Both the position numbers and the translations under genes were made by a program. Source: Methylomonas sp. ZR1 (GTDB taxonomy: Bacteria; Pseudomonadota; Gammaproteobacteria; Methylococcales; Methylomonadaceae). From it: a stretch of 64,000 bases of DNA. Each line of letters opens with the position of its first letter. The stretch's first letter is position 1. The notes beneath the pieces were generated by a model. The model made no database searches, was not told where the DNA came from, and saw only the letters and a program-made list of their open reading frames with translations. Shown piece by piece: positions 18,553 to 27,995 of the stretch. The stretch spans positions 4,030,001 through 4,094,000 of the forward strand of contig NZ_RCST01000001.1 of the NCBI RefSeq assembly GCF_013141865.1, read 5' to 3'.

Positions 18553-20502
18553 ATGCCGTTTTTACCCTCCACACGATTGATGTCGTTTATGCTGGGTTCG
18601 ATAGGGCTGATTACCTTGCCGCATGCCTGGCATATTCCGCCAGTATTGTTCAGCTTTTTTACCCTACTGCTGCTCTGGCGCTTGCTGAGTATTTGGCAAC
18701 CCCGCTACTTGCCAAACCGGTTTGGCGTGTTTTTATTGATGCTGCTGGGAATAGGCTTGTTATACAGTCAGCAGCACTCGGTATTCGGCCGCGATGCCGG
18801 CACCAGTCTGTTTGTGGTGGCCTTGGGTTTGAAGTTGCTGGAAATTCACGGCCGGCGCGATGTGTATGTGATCGTTTATCTGGCATTCATCGTCGCCGTG
18901 ACGCAGTTTTTGTACGAAGAAAGCATCTTGATGGCGCTTTATATCCTGCTGGTGTGCGGAGTCTTGCTGGCTACCCTGATTACGCAAAACAGCCACACGC
19001 GGCAAACTCTGGCAGCCTTAAAAACCTCGGCGGCGATCATTCTACAAAGCCTGCCGTTGGCTCTGGTGTTGTTTGTATTGTTCCCGCGACTGGAAGCGCC
19101 GCACTGGAGTTGGTTGGACGATGATACGCATGCTAAAAGCGGTTTAAGCAATACATTGGAGCCTGGCTCCATCGCTGAACTAAGCCTGTCGCCGGAACTG
19201 GTGTTCAGGGTTAAATTTGACGGAGAAATGCCGCCGCCGGCGCAGCGCTATTGGCGCGGACCTATTTACGCCAGTACCGATGGCGTAAGTTGGCGAGCGC
19301 CGCCGGTGTTAGGGCGGGAGTACAATCCGGATCAACCTGTTTTTACGGGCGCGACTTACGATTACACGCTGATGATGGAGCCACAGAAACAAAATTGGGT
19401 ATTCGCGCTGGAAATGCCCAGCCAGTTTGACGGCTTGCGGCGCAACGGCTTGTATCAGCTAATTACCAGCAAAAATCCCGGCGACCGCGCCGAGTATCGG
19501 CTGAGCTCGTCGCCTGCCTATAACACCGGCGGCATCAGTAAATCCGAGCGCTGGGAAAATTTGCAACTACCCGGCAAAGCGTCGGAAAAAATCGTCGAAT
19601 TGGTGAAGCAGTTACAAGGGCGGCAGGCAGGCCCCGAGTTGTTTATCGCCAATTTGTTGCAGCATTTTCGCCAGGAAAACTTTCATTACACCTTAAGCCC
19701 GGAGGCGATGCCGGATAAACCCATAGAGACGTTTTTGTTCGAGCGCCGCGCCGGGTTTTGCAGCCATTACGCCACAGCCTTCGTGTATTTGCTGCGGGTG
19801 GCGGAGATTCCGGCGCGGGTGGTGGGTGGCTATCAAGGTGGGCAGATTAACCAAGTCGGCGGCTTTCTGGAGGTCAGGCAAGCGGACGCGCATGCCTGGG
19901 CGGAAGCCTGGCTGGAAGGACGCGGCTGGGTTAGATTCGATCCGACTGCCGCTATCGCCCCAGAACGCATCGAGCGCGGGGTGAATGTAGATTTACAAAT
20001 TGCCAGCGGCGCGGTGAATTTCAGCCCGGTGCAACTCGACGCCAAGACTTTGTCCTGGCTGCAACGCGGCCGGCAATTGTGGCAAAGCGTCGATTACAAC
20101 TGGCAACGCTGGGTTATCAACTACGACACGGTTAATCAGAAAGCGTTTTTACAGAGCCTGGGAATCGATAATTTCGTCAAGCTTGGCTATTGGCTGGTGA
20201 TTAGCGTTGCCGGTATCGGTGGTGTCGTGGCCTGGCGCTTGTTGCGGCCTAACCGGCGTCGCCAAGATCCGGCGCTGCGCTTGTACCGGCAATTTTGTGC
20301 CAAGCTGGCTAAAGCCGGCTTAAGCGTTGACATTGGCGATGGCCCCCAAACCGTCGCCGAGCGCGCCAAAAAACTGCGCCCGGATTTGGCCGAAACGATT
20401 GAGCGGATCACCGCGCTTTATATTCGCTTACGCTACCAAGCCGACAGCGAAGCCGGCGATTTGCAGGTTCTAAAAGGACTAGTCGCGCGCTTTAGGATTT
20501 AA
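18553..20502 (+). CDS. TgpA-like membrane transglutaminase (DUF3488 plus transglutaminase-like domain)
   Basis: 649 residues from the ATG at 18553, two bases after the DUF58 gene. Five or six N-terminal membrane helices (about 10-190, DUF3488) precede a periplasmic domain. The transglutaminase core lies near 390-470, with catalytic Cys in RRAGFCSHYATAFVYLLR, His in ADAHAWAEAW and Asp in WVRFDPTAA. A further helix (about 550) and a C-terminal DUF4129-like part follow. The related Pseudomonas TgpA has transglutaminase activity. It probably acts on periplasmic or envelope substrates that are unknown here. Confidence 0.9.
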   Translation: MPFLPSTRLMSFMLGSIGLITLPHAWHIPPVLFSFFTLLLLWRLLSIWQPRYLPNRFGVFLLMLLGIGLLYSQQHSVFGRDAGTSLFVVALGLKLLEIHGRRDVYVIVYLAFIVAVTQFLYEESILMALYILLVCGVLLATLITQNSHTRQTLAALKTSAAIILQSLPLALVLFVLFPRLEAPHWSWLDDDTHAKSGLSNTLEPGSIAELSLSPELVFRVKFDGEMPPPAQRYWRGPIYASTDGVSWRAPPVLGREYNPDQPVFTGATYDYTLMMEPQKQNWVFALEMPSQFDGLRRNGLYQLITSKNPGDRAEYRLSSSPAYNTGGISKSERWENLQLPGKASEKIVELVKQLQGRQAGPELFIANLLQHFRQENFHYTLSPEAMPDKPIETFLFERRAGFCSHYATAFVYLLRVAEIPARVVGGYQGGQINQVGGFLEVRQADAHAWAEAWLEGRGWVRFDPTAAIAPERIERGVNVDLQIASGAVNFSPVQLDAKTLSWLQRGRQLWQSVDYNWQRWVINYDTVNQKAFLQSLGIDNFVKLGYWLVISVAGIGGVVAWRLLRPNRRRQDPALRLYRQFCAKLAKAGLSVDIGDGPQTVAERAKKLRPDLAETIERITALYIRLRYQADSEAGDLQVLKGLVARFRI

Positions 20503-20613
20503 ATATACCTTTCCCACCGCAAATTTCGGCATATTTGCTTGATAGCCATCAGGGAGCGGGCTGGCGTGAGGGAAGCAAAAAGCGAAATTTGCAGCGCGAA
20601 TTTATGCGACGGA

Positions 20614-20877
20614 TTAATGTAAATCCGGCACTTCTTCAGCCCCTTTTTGCGCCGGTTGTTTGGCGGCGGCAGCGGCTTGTTCCTGCTGTTTTTGTTTATT
20701 GCCTTCGCCGAACATCACCGCGCCGGCCATGAATATGGCGCCGGCAATCGCGATGATAGGCAGGCGGCCAGGCTTATCCATCCACAACAATATCCACTTC
20801 GGTTTAATCAGACCGACGACCAATATAATCGCCGCCAAAATCATCACGTTAAAACTGTAGTAGATCAAAGTATTCAT
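20614..20877 (-). CDS. Small two-helix inner-membrane protein
   Basis: 87 residues from the ATG at 20877. Two hydrophobic helices (YYSFNVMILAAIILVVGLI and LPIIAIAGAIFMAGAVMF) flank a short basic loop KPKWILLWMDKPGR. A Gln/Ala/Lys-rich tail ends in PDLH. The frame continues upstream for 25 codons without membrane character, so the shorter start is preferred. No function can be assigned. It stands convergent to the transglutaminase gene and divergent from the SPFH gene. Confidence 0.7.
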   Translation of the reverse strand: MNTLIYYSFNVMILAAIILVVGLIKPKWILLWMDKPGRLPIIAIAGAIFMAGAVMFGEGNKQKQQEQAAAAAKQPAQKGAEEVPDLH

Positions 20878-20978
20878 GAATCGGAACCCTGTTTCCAGCA
20901 AGTTAAAGAGACATACATTATTATTAGCCGCGTGACCGTTGGCAATACACAATTCATTTTCATAATTTAGGAGGCGCT

Positions 20979-21899
20979 ATGGGCGGCTTTGGTTTATTCG
21001 CAATAATGTTGTTGGTATTTGCGGTTTTGATGGTGTTCATGAGCGTCAAATCTGTTCCGCAAGGCATGGAATACACCGTCGAACGCTTCGGTAAATATAC
21101 CGCGACTTTGACGCCTGGCTTGAATATCATCATGCCGATCATCGACCGCATCGGCCGCAAGCTGAATATGATGGAGCAGGTGCTGGACGTGCCGTCGCAA
21201 GAGGTCATTACCAAAGACAACGCTATGGTGCGGGTGGATGGGGTGATTTTTTACCAGATCATGGATGCCGCCAAAGCGGCGTATGAAGTCAATTTCCTCG
21301 ACGTGGCAATCATCAACTTGGTGATGACCAATATCCGAACAGTGATGGGTTCCATGGACCTGGACGAACTGCTGTCGCGCCGTGATGAAATCAACGCCCG
21401 CCTGCTCAATGTAGTCGACGAGGCCACCTCGCCGTGGGGGATTAAAGTCACCCGTATCGAAATCAAAGACATCGCCCCGCCCAAGGACTTGGTCGATTCC
21501 ATGGCCCGGCAAATGAAAGCTGAGCGGGAAAAACGCGCACAGATTCTGGAAGCCGAAGGCTTGCGGCAAGCGGAAATTCTGAAAGCCGAAGGTTTGAAAC
21601 AAGGTGCGATTTTGGATGCGGAAGGCCGCAAAGAAGCCGCGTTCCGCGACGCCGAAGCCCGCGAACGTCTGGCAGAAGCGGAAGCCCGCGCCACGATGAT
21701 GGTGTCGGAAGCCATTTCCAAAGGCGATGTACAAGCCATCAATTACTTCGTCGCGCAAAAATATATCGAGTCTTTAAAAGACGTCGCCTCCGCCAACAAC
21801 AGCAAACTGATCTTCATGCCGCTGGAAGCCTCCAGCGTCATCGGCGCGCTGGGCGGCATCGGCGAACTGGCTAAAGAAGCCTTAAACAAAAAGGCCTGA
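20979..21899 (+). CDS. SPFH/band-7 membrane protein (stomatin, QmcA-like)
   Basis: 306 residues. One N-terminal helix ([19 protein letters not shown]), then the SPFH domain ([36 protein letters not shown]; note the PGL motif) to about residue 180. A long charged coiled coil follows ([20 protein letters not shown] with repeated EAEG units) and a C-terminal oligomerisation segment. Such proteins form large ring or cage assemblies in the membrane that influence FtsH protease and membrane order. It is followed after 2 bases by nfeD, its usual partner. Confidence 0.95.
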   Translation: MGGFGLFAIMLLVFAVLMVFMSVKSVPQGMEYTVERFGKYTATLTPGLNIIMPIIDRIGRKLNMMEQVLDVPSQEVITKDNAMVRVDGVIFYQIMDAAKAAYEVNFLDVAIINLVMTNIRTVMGSMDLDELLSRRDEINARLLNVVDEATSPWGIKVTRIEIKDIAPPKDLVDSMARQMKAEREKRAQILEAEGLRQAEILKAEGLKQGAILDAEGRKEAAFRDAEARERLAEAEARATMMVSEAISKGDVQAINYFVAQKYIESLKDVASANNSKLIFMPLEASSVIGALGGIGELAKEALNKKA

Positions 21900-21901
21900 T
21901 T

Positions 21902-22348
21902 ATGGGGGATCAAGACATCGTATTTTGGTACTGGTGGGTGCTAGCGGTCGGCTTTTTGGCCTTGGAAATCGTCGTCACCGGCTTCTTTTTTCTGTGGTTG
22001 GCGGTGTCGGCGTTCATCGTCGGCGCGGTAGTGCTGTTAGTGCCGGCCACGCCGTTCAACGTGCAGTTATTGATGTTTTCCTTGCTGGCGGTATTGTCGG
22101 TATTGGGCTGGCGCAAATACGCCCGTACCCGTGCCGTCGATGCCACCGATCATCCTTTATTGAATCAACGCGGTGCACAGTATATTGGCCGCACCTTTTT
22201 TCTGATCGCGCCTATCGAGAATGGCCAGGGCAAGATTAAGGCCGACGATACGGTTTGGAAGGTGCATGGGGCAGACAGTCCAATGGGGGCTAAGGTGAAG
22301 GTCGTGGCGGTGAAGGGGACGGTGTTTGAGGTGGAGGTTTGTGAGTGA
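21902..22348 (+). CDS. NfeD-like membrane protein with OB-fold tail
   Basis: 148 residues. Three hydrophobic helices fill the first 85 residues (VLAVGFLALEIVVTGFFFLW and onward), and the remainder is an OB-fold (YIGRTFFLIAPIENGQGKIK...VKVVAVKGTVFEV). This is the short NfeD1b type that lacks the protease domain. Gene pairs of NfeD and an SPFH protein are conserved widely and probably encode a membrane-microdomain complex. It begins 2 bases after the SPFH stop. Confidence 0.93.
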   Translation: MGDQDIVFWYWWVLAVGFLALEIVVTGFFFLWLAVSAFIVGAVVLLVPATPFNVQLLMFSLLAVLSVLGWRKYARTRAVDATDHPLLNQRGAQYIGRTFFLIAPIENGQGKIKADDTVWKVHGADSPMGAKVKVVAVKGTVFEVEVCE

Positions 22349-22406
22349 GTTTCTTGCTCTGACCAATTACCGCTTATTCCGCAATCAACTTTAGGAGGAA
22401 GAAATA

Positions 22407-22955
22407 GTGTCAACTGATGTCACTGGCCAAGTCACTATCGATCAACATCCCGAATTATCCTACGAGAGCCCAAGTGTTCACTTGTCTCCGACAAGTTTTG
22501 CGATCTCTAGGCCCGCAGGAGATACCAGCTCATACGGTGGCATATTTGATTTCTCGATATTCAATGTTAATGTTCTGGAGCGATGGCTCTACGAAGTCCG
22601 GAGACAACCAATATTTCGTCTGAGTTGCAAAGGTGATCGCTTGGGGTCAATGGATTGTCTTCGAGGCTATGCCGCAGCAGCCGATACCGACTCAGGACAT
22701 TCGACCTTTCTTATTTGCTCTATGGATATGGTTTTGAATCTATCAAGGACATCGGTGCATTTTCAGATCGATGGTGAGTTTGGTCACTCGTTGCCTTACT
22801 CCAAGCCGTTGTATAAAGAGCTATCAACCTTTTCCATCGCCTTTACTATCGAAGATGAAGAAATGCTTGACGTATGCCGAGACCGTGGGCAAAGGTTGCT
22901 CGACTATCGAAATCGGTTCGTTTTTGGTGGTAAAAATGCGGAGCCATCCGGCTAG
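22407..22955 (+). CDS. Hypothetical protein
   Basis: 182 residues with a GTG start preceded by a strong purine-rich site (AGGAGGAAGAAATA). There is no signal peptide or membrane helix. The sequence is strand-rich with mixed polarity (HSTFLICSMDMVLNLSRTSV, FSIAFTIEDEEMLDVC) and five Cys residues. The codon pattern is less GC-rich than in the neighbouring nfeD. No family was recognised. A GTGGGCAC hairpin repeat and structured repeat C follow closely, which marks this as an accessory spot. Confidence 0.6.
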   Translation: MSTDVTGQVTIDQHPELSYESPSVHLSPTSFAISRPAGDTSSYGGIFDFSIFNVNVLERWLYEVRRQPIFRLSCKGDRLGSMDCLRGYAAAADTDSGHSTFLICSMDMVLNLSRTSVHFQIDGEFGHSLPYSKPLYKELSTFSIAFTIEDEEMLDVCRDRGQRLLDYRNRFVFGGKNAEPSG

Positions 22956-22971
22956 TTTCGTAGTTCGTAGG

Positions 22972-22994
22972 GTGGGCACGGTTTTTGTGCCCAC
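22972..22994. repeat. Short hairpin repeat GTGGGCAC/GTGCCCAC
   Basis: A perfect 8-bp stem with a 7-base GGTTTTT loop, preceded by CGTAGG. It lies just after the stop of the hypothetical gene and before structured repeat C. Hairpins of this sequence type are common intergenic repeats in many bacteria. It may serve as a terminator. Confidence 0.6.
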
Positions 22995-23020
22995 GCGGAT
23001 TTTAAGCATTTCGAAATAAT

Positions 23021-23350
23021 GTGTCGCTGACGCGACGGCTGTATTTAATGTCGGTTCGCGGACCGACGACCGCGATACTTTCGCTACGAAAACCGTCCAT
23101 GGTTTTCGCCCTCCGGGCCAGCCTACCGGCTGTTCAAATTCGCTCCAGGCGAATTTGTGCTCCGCCAAAAGAAAGTATCCAAAGAAAAGGCGGCCCGGAT
23201 GCCGCTTGCACCCTGCGTTCCTCGCTTTCGCCGGGGGTTGACGAAAGGGGCTTCCTGCCCCATCGTCAACGCGCCGCTTCCATGCGTCGCCCCTACGGGC
23301 TGATCCCGCCGAAAGCTCCGGTACTCGGCGCGGCATACGGGAGAAAACCC
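23021..23350 (+). repeat. Dispersed structured repeat, copy C (long form, plus orientation)
   Basis: About 330 bases. It has the same architecture as copy A with many compensated changes: GTCGGT/ACCGAC; loop TCGCGG pairing with CCGCGA instead of TCTCGG with CCGAGA; closing stem CTTTCGCCGGG/CCCGCCGAAAG instead of CTTTTGAACGG/CCGTTCAAAAG; GTTGACGA/TCGTCAAC instead of GTCGCCGAA/TTCGGCAAC. Nested hairpins AAACC/GGTTT, CAAATTCGC/GCGAATTTG and GCCC/GGGC are kept. The remaining 310 bases to rnpB (23351-23660) show no supported gene. Confidence 0.85.
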
Positions 23351-23646
23351 CGTCCAGTAATTTGAAGCTTGATACGCATTTAGGCTATGGATCCAGCCAA
23401 ACCATTATTAGTTGGATTTGAGCCAAGTTGTAGTCAGTGGCTTATAGATGTTCTAAGGCTCAAATTGGCCGGAAGCTCCAGCCTTTAGAGCATTCCCACA
23501 TGCGGGTAAGATGAGATCACCCATCAAGCAAACTTTCTCGATCTCCAATACTCGATTTTTGCGGCTGCCGAATCCCTCACATCCCGTCTGATTCCTCTCT
23601 GGGTAGCGAAAGTGTGCAATTACCCCTATTTCCCGGCTTTGCCTGT

Positions 23647-23652
23647 ATAATC
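23647..23652 (+). promoter_or_regulatory. -10 element of the rnpB promoter
   Basis: A perfect TATAAT lies 9 bases before the predicted 5' end of the RNase P RNA. No convincing -35 hexamer is visible at the standard distance. Confidence 0.6.
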
Positions 23653-23660
23653 CACAACAG

Positions 23661-24003
23661 AGTTGGCCGAACAGTCGCCGTTTTATGCAAATAAAAGGGA
23701 GGAAAGTCCGGGCTCCATAGGGCAGGGTGCCAGGTAATGCCTGGGAGGCGTGAGCCTACGGAAAGTGCCGCAGAAAATATACCGCCTGGTTTTTCGGAAC
23801 CCGGTAAGGGTGAAATGGTGCGGTAAGAGCGCACCGCGCAACTGGTAACAGGTGTGGCAGGGTAAACCCCACCCGGAGCAAGATCAAATAGAGGAGCATT
23901 GGCGTGGCCCGCGCTGCTCCTGGGTAGATTGCTTGAGCGTCAGAGTGATCTGACGCCTAGATGAATGGCTGTTCAAGACAGAACCCGGCTTACAGGCCAA
24001 CTC
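23661..24003 (+). ncRNA. rnpB: RNase P RNA, bacterial type A
   Basis: The catalytic RNA of RNase P, which trims tRNA 5' ends. Conserved blocks are present in order: AACAGTCGCCG, the P4 5' half in GAGGAAAGTCCGGGCTCCAT, GGGCAGGGTGCCAGGTAA, GGTAAGGGTGAAATGGTGCG, GGTAAGAGCGCACCGCGC, the CCCGGAGCAAGATCAAATAG region, and the closing GACAGAACCCGGCTTA. The ends pair (GAGTTGGCC with GGCCAACTC), which defines the coordinates. T-rich sequence follows and may act as terminator. Confidence 0.96.
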
Positions 24004-24041
24004 TTTCTCTTCTTTTTCTTTTGCAATCCGCAAAATACTCC

Positions 24042-24668
24042 ATGACAGCAAAAACCGACGAATTTTTCCGCAAGGCAGATCAGTTGATTGCCGCCGGCCG
24101 CTTCATTGACAGCAAGGGCTGGGTGCCCGCCACCAGCGGTAATTTCTCCGCCAAACTCAGCGACGGCAATATTGCGATTACCGTATCCGGCCGGCACAAA
24201 GGCCGTTTGCAAGCCGACGATATTATGCTGATCGACAGCAAAGGCAACTCGCTGGACGGTAAGAAACCGTCGGCGGAAACGCTATTGCACACCTCGCTGT
24301 ACCAACGTTTTCCGGAGGTTCAGGCGGTACTGCACCCGCATTCGATCAACGCCACGTTAACGGCGCGCTTGTTCAAGCATGAGATCGTGCTGAAAGATTA
24401 CGAACTGCTCAAAGCGTTTGCCGGCATCAATACCCATGAGACCCGCATTTCCATCCCGATTTTTGCTAACGATCAGGACATTCCCCGGTTGGCCGACAAG
24501 GTGGACAATTACCTGGACCATCACACGCACGACGTTTACGGCTATATTATTGCCGGCCACGGTTTTTATACTTGGGGCGCATCGGTAGATGATGCCTTGC
24601 GCCACCTGGAAGCATTGGAATTTTTATTCGACGTTGAAATTCGCCTACATGGAGTAACACGATTATGA
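24042..24668 (+). CDS. mtnB: Methylthioribulose-1-phosphate dehydratase
   Basis: 208 residues from the ATG at 24042. The open frame extends upstream into the 3' end of rnpB, which is not coding. A zinc-dependent class II aldolase-fold enzyme of methionine salvage. It shows VPATSGNFSAKL, the SGRHKGRL phosphate region and the zinc ligands HPHS and later GHGFYTWG. It converts methylthioribulose-1-phosphate to diketo-methylthiopentyl phosphate. It overlaps mtnD by 4 bases and starts an mtnB-mtnD-mtnC operon. Confidence 0.95.
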   Translation: MTAKTDEFFRKADQLIAAGRFIDSKGWVPATSGNFSAKLSDGNIAITVSGRHKGRLQADDIMLIDSKGNSLDGKKPSAETLLHTSLYQRFPEVQAVLHPHSINATLTARLFKHEIVLKDYELLKAFAGINTHETRISIPIFANDQDIPRLADKVDNYLDHHTHDVYGYIIAGHGFYTWGASVDDALRHLEALEFLFDVEIRLHGVTRL

Positions 24669-25222
24669 GCGCATTAACCCTTTACCCTGCCGATAAACCG
24701 CAACAAGGCCATACCTTTCTCGACTTTGCAGCCATCGCCGAGCAGCTGCAAGGCATAGGCGTACAGTTCGAACGCTGGCAGGCCGATTGCGAGTTTTCGG
24801 CGGCAGACGATGCCGATGCGGTACTAAAGGCTTATCAAAGCTCGATAGACAAACTCAAACAGCAATACGGTTTTCAGTCGGTGGACGTCATCAGCCTGAA
24901 CGCCGACCATCCCAATAAGGATGCCTTGCGGCAGAAGTTTTTATCCGAGCATACCCACAGCGATTTTGAAGTGCGTTTCTTCGTGGAAGGCAAAGGGCTG
25001 TTTTATCTGCACGTCGGCGACCAAGTGTACGCGGTGCTTTGTGAGCAGGGCGATTTGATCAGCGTACCCGCCAATACTACACATTGGTTCGATATGGGGG
25101 AAAATCCGGCGTTTAAATGCATACGCTTGTTCACCACCGAAGACGGTTGGGTAGCGGAGTTTACCGGCAATCCGATTGCAGAAAGTTTTCCGACGCTGGA
25201 CCAATACGTCGCCGGCTTATGA
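24665..25222 (+). CDS. mtnD: Acireductone dioxygenase
   Basis: A 185-residue cupin enzyme that oxidises acireductone to ketomethylthiobutyrate and formate with Fe (or to off-pathway products with Ni). Metal ligands His96, His98, Glu102 (EHTHSDFEVRFFVEG) and His140 (NTTHWFDMG) match the numbering of the well-studied Klebsiella enzyme. It overlaps mtnB at ATGA and mtnC at ATGA, so the three genes are translationally coupled. Confidence 0.96.
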   Translation: MSALTLYPADKPQQGHTFLDFAAIAEQLQGIGVQFERWQADCEFSAADDADAVLKAYQSSIDKLKQQYGFQSVDVISLNADHPNKDALRQKFLSEHTHSDFEVRFFVEGKGLFYLHVGDQVYAVLCEQGDLISVPANTTHWFDMGENPAFKCIRLFTTEDGWVAEFTGNPIAESFPTLDQYVAGL

Positions 25223-25893
25223 TCAAGGCTATTGTTACCGACATTGAGGGAACCACGTCGTCATTGTCGTTCGTCAAAGATGTGTTGTTTCCTTATGCCC
25301 GCGCCCGCTTGCCGGATTTTGTGAGACGCCATCGAGAGCAAGCCGAGATCAAGCTATTATTGGCCGATGCCAACCAGTTAGCCGGCGGTGAGTTGGATGA
25401 CGACGCACTGATTGCACAGCTCATCCACTGGATAGATACCGATCAAAAGATTACGCCGTTAAAATCTTTACAGGGCTTGATCTGGCTGGAAGGCTATCGC
25501 AACGGCGATTTCACCGGCCATGTCTATGAAGACGCTGTGCGCAACTTGAGAAACTGGTTTGGCCTGGGCTACAAGCTTTATGTCTATTCCTCCGGCTCGG
25601 TGCAGGCGCAAAAGCTGTTGTTCGGGTACAGTGACTTCGGCGATCTTACCCCTTTATTTTCCGGTTATTTCGATACACACATCGGCGGCAAGAAAGAGGC
25701 AATATCGTATGAGCGAATTGCCGCCGAGCTTGGCTTGCCGGCAGAACAAATCCTGTTTTTGTCGGATATTAAGGACGAATTGGACGCCGCCCGCCAGGCC
25801 GGCTTCGCCACTTGCTGGCTGGTGCGCGACCAGCTTCCCGACTCCGGCACTGATCATGTGCAAGTTAGCAATTTTGATGGCATTCATCTGTAA
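25219..25893 (+). CDS. mtnC: Enolase-phosphatase E1 (methionine salvage)
   Basis: 224 residues from the ATG at 25219, which overlaps the mtnD stop. A HAD-superfamily bifunctional enolase-phosphatase that produces acireductone for MtnD. The HAD motif I variant is TDIEGTTS (Asp8, Glu10), motif II is YVYSSGSVQAQKLL, and motif III/IV is LFLSDIKDELDAARQAG. The length is typical. Gene order B-D-C places consecutive steps together. An mtnA (isomerase) or mtnP gene is not in the window. Confidence 0.95.
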   Translation: MIKAIVTDIEGTTSSLSFVKDVLFPYARARLPDFVRRHREQAEIKLLLADANQLAGGELDDDALIAQLIHWIDTDQKITPLKSLQGLIWLEGYRNGDFTGHVYEDAVRNLRNWFGLGYKLYVYSSGSVQAQKLLFGYSDFGDLTPLFSGYFDTHIGGKKEAISYERIAAELGLPAEQILFLSDIKDELDAARQAGFATCWLVRDQLPDSGTDHVQVSNFDGIHL

Positions 25894-25911
25894 ACTCCGC
25901 ACTATTTGCCT

Positions 25912-26802
25912 ATGAAAATAGCAATTCTGTCGCGCGACGCGACGCTGTATTCCAGCGTCCGGCTGCTGGAGGCCGCCGCCGCTCGCGGCCACGAGGCCAG
26001 GGTGCTGGACCCGACCCACTGCTACATGAATATCACCTCCATGAAGCCGTCCATTCATTACATGGGTGAAAATCTGGTGGGTTACGACGCGGTCATTCCC
26101 CGCATCGGTGCGTCTATCACCTTTTACGGCACGGCGGTGCTTAGGCAATTCGAGGTGATGAACACCTTTGTTCTCAACAATTCCGCATCGATCAGCCGCT
26201 CCCGCGACAAACTGGCGTCCAGCCAGTTGCTGGCCCGCAAGGGTATCGATTTGCCCATTACCGCGTTTGCCCATAATCCGGACAATATCGAAGATCTAAT
26301 CGCCGAAGTCGGCGGCGCGCCGCTGGTGATCAAACTGGTGGAAGGTTCGCAAGGCATAGGCGTCGTGCTGGCGGAAACTCATAACGCCGCGCATAGTGTG
26401 ATTCAAGCCTTCATGGGCCTAAACGCCAACATCATGGTGCAGGAGTTCATTCAAGAAGCCGCGGGTAGTGATATTCGCTGCTTTGTTATCGGCGACAAGG
26501 TAGTGGCGGCAATGAAACGCCAGGGCCGTGAAGGTGAATTTCGTTCCAATCTTCATCGTGGCGGCACGGCCACGCTGGTTAGGCTGACCCCGCAGGAGCG
26601 CTCGGCGGCAGTGCGCGCCGCGAAAATCATGGGTCTAAATGTCTGCGGCGTGGATTTGCTGCGTTCCAAACGCGGACCGCTGGTGATGGAAGTCAATTCC
26701 TCCCCTGGTTTGGAAGGCATAGAAAAAACCAGCGACAAGGATATTGCCGGCTTGATGATCGAATATATTGAAAAGAATGCCGGGAAAAATAAATCCGGGT
26801 AA
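25912..26802 (+). CDS. rimK: RimK-type ATP-grasp ligase (ribosomal protein S6 glutamate ligase)
   Basis: 296 residues from the ATG at 25912. A TTG two codons upstream is less likely. RimK adds glutamates to the C-terminus of ribosomal protein S6. Features are the N-terminal [15 protein letters not shown], the substrate domain [13 protein letters not shown], the ATP-grasp core [17 protein letters not shown] and DIRCFVIG, and the metal site [14 protein letters not shown]. The length matches E. coli RimK (300). It lies 18 bases after mtnC and may share its transcript. Confidence 0.92.
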   Translation: MKIAILSRDATLYSSVRLLEAAAARGHEARVLDPTHCYMNITSMKPSIHYMGENLVGYDAVIPRIGASITFYGTAVLRQFEVMNTFVLNNSASISRSRDKLASSQLLARKGIDLPITAFAHNPDNIEDLIAEVGGAPLVIKLVEGSQGIGVVLAETHNAAHSVIQAFMGLNANIMVQEFIQEAAGSDIRCFVIGDKVVAAMKRQGREGEFRSNLHRGGTATLVRLTPQERSAAVRAAKIMGLNVCGVDLLRSKRGPLVMEVNSSPGLEGIEKTSDKDIAGLMIEYIEKNAGKNKSG

Positions 26803-26818
26803 TCGGTAACCCGGATTT
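26791..26818 (+). terminator. Hairpin overlapping the rimK stop codon, candidate terminator
   Basis: A perfect 10-bp inverted repeat, AAATCCGGGT (26791-26800) with ACCCGGATTT (26809-26818), overlaps the TAA stop of rimK. The T-run is short (TTT), so it may be a weak terminator or an mRNA 3' stabiliser. Confidence 0.5.
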
Positions 26819-26884
26819 AGTCAACAGAATCGTTAAAGCTTTGGAGGGGATCGCGGGTTGGGCGAGAAACCCAGCCGAAATGGA

Positions 26885-27295
26885 TTATTTTTCCAATGTC
26901 ACGAATGCCAACTTGGAAATCCCGGCATGCTGTACTGTCGCCATCACTTCCGCCACCTTGCCGTAATTCACGCCTTGATCGGCATAAATGTGAATGATTA
27001 GCTCGGGGTTGCCGGCCAATTCGTTCCTCAGCGTGGTATCCAACGCCGCTAAATCGGCCACGGCGTTTTTATTCAGGGTTACGGCACCTTGCGCGTCGAT
27101 ACCCAGTTGCATAGGCTGCTTTTCCAAATCCGGGGTCGTGGAGGCCGTTTTCGGCAAAGCCACGTTGACCGATTGGGTCAACAACGGTGCGGTGACCAAC
27201 AAGATAATCACCAACACCAACATCACATCTACCAGCGGCGTAACATTAATCTCGCTAACCGGCCCATCGTCGTCTGAGTTTGTTTTGAATCCCAT
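26885..27295 (-). CDS. exbD: ExbD/TolR-family biopolymer transport protein
   Basis: A 136-residue inner-membrane protein with one N-terminal helix (VTPLVDVMLVLVIILLVTAP) that contains the essential Asp of the proton path (PLVDVMLV), then a periplasmic ExbD domain. With ExbB it forms the proton-driven motor that energises TonB. Last gene of the tonB-exbB-exbD operon, 4 bases after exbB. An association with the receptor at 1301 is plausible, but the motor would serve all TonB-dependent receptors. Confidence 0.92.
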   Translation of the reverse strand: MGFKTNSDDDGPVSEINVTPLVDVMLVLVIILLVTAPLLTQSVNVALPKTASTTPDLEKQPMQLGIDAQGAVTLNKNAVADLAALDTTLRNELAGNPELIIHIYADQGVNYGKVAEVMATVQHAGISKLAFVTLEK

Positions 27296-27299
27296 GTAA

Positions 27300-27980
27300 T
27301 TAATCCTTGTTTTTACTGGTATTGATGTTTGAGTCGCCGAAGGCGATGTGGAGAAAACCCTCGACGAAATTTTCCAGCGAAGCCCGGTGGTGCTTGGCGC
27401 GACGCTGGAAGAAATTATAGGCCAACACTGCTGGTACGGCTACGGCGATACCGATAGCAGTAGCAATTAATGCATCGCCGATAGGCCCGGCCACTACGTC
27501 CAAACTGGCCGAACCGCTGGCGCTGATGTCGTGCATGGCGTGCATGATGCCAAGCACGGTACCGAACAGGCCGACGAACGGCGCGGTGCTACCAATGCTG
27601 GCCAGCATGGTCAAGCCGCTTTCCATTCGGCGCTGTTCGTCCTGAGTCTGTTTACGCAGGGTTTGTTCCAGCAAGTCTTGTGGAGAGCCACGAAATTTCA
27701 GGCTGGTGCAGGTTTCCGGATGCGTCATTTCCGCCAACCAGGCAAAGCCGCAGGCTGCAACCCGAGCTTTGGGGCCGCGCGCGGTTTCGGCGGGCAGTTG
27801 CTCGGCGGCATTTAAATCGGTAGTGTCCCAAAAAGCGCTGTCGTATCGTTTGTTGTAATAATTATTCTTGGCAAACTGCCAGATTTTGAAAAAAATCAAC
27901 GTCCACGTTATCAACGAAAACACCAGCAATGTGTAAAGGGTAGCGTCGATAACCGCTTCCGGGGCTATATGGTAGGGCAT
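27300..27980 (-). CDS. exbB: ExbB/MotA/TolQ-family proton channel protein
   Basis: 226 residues. Three helices: an N-terminal helix (LYTLLVFSLITWTLIFFKI), a second near residues 120-145 (LTMLASIGSTAPFVGLFGTV) and a third (DALIATAIGIAVAVPAVLAYNFF). The central motif GSTAPFVGLFGTVLGIMHA is the ExbB/TolQ signature. It forms the pentameric channel around ExbD. It lies 15 bases downstream of tonB and 4 bases upstream of exbD. Confidence 0.94.
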   Translation of the reverse strand: MPYHIAPEAVIDATLYTLLVFSLITWTLIFFKIWQFAKNNYYNKRYDSAFWDTTDLNAAEQLPAETARGPKARVAACGFAWLAEMTHPETCTSLKFRGSPQDLLEQTLRKQTQDEQRRMESGLTMLASIGSTAPFVGLFGTVLGIMHAMHDISASGSASLDVVAGPIGDALIATAIGIAVAVPAVLAYNFFQRRAKHHRASLENFVEGFLHIAFGDSNINTSKNKD

Positions 27981-27995
27981 TAATCTCTCCGATTT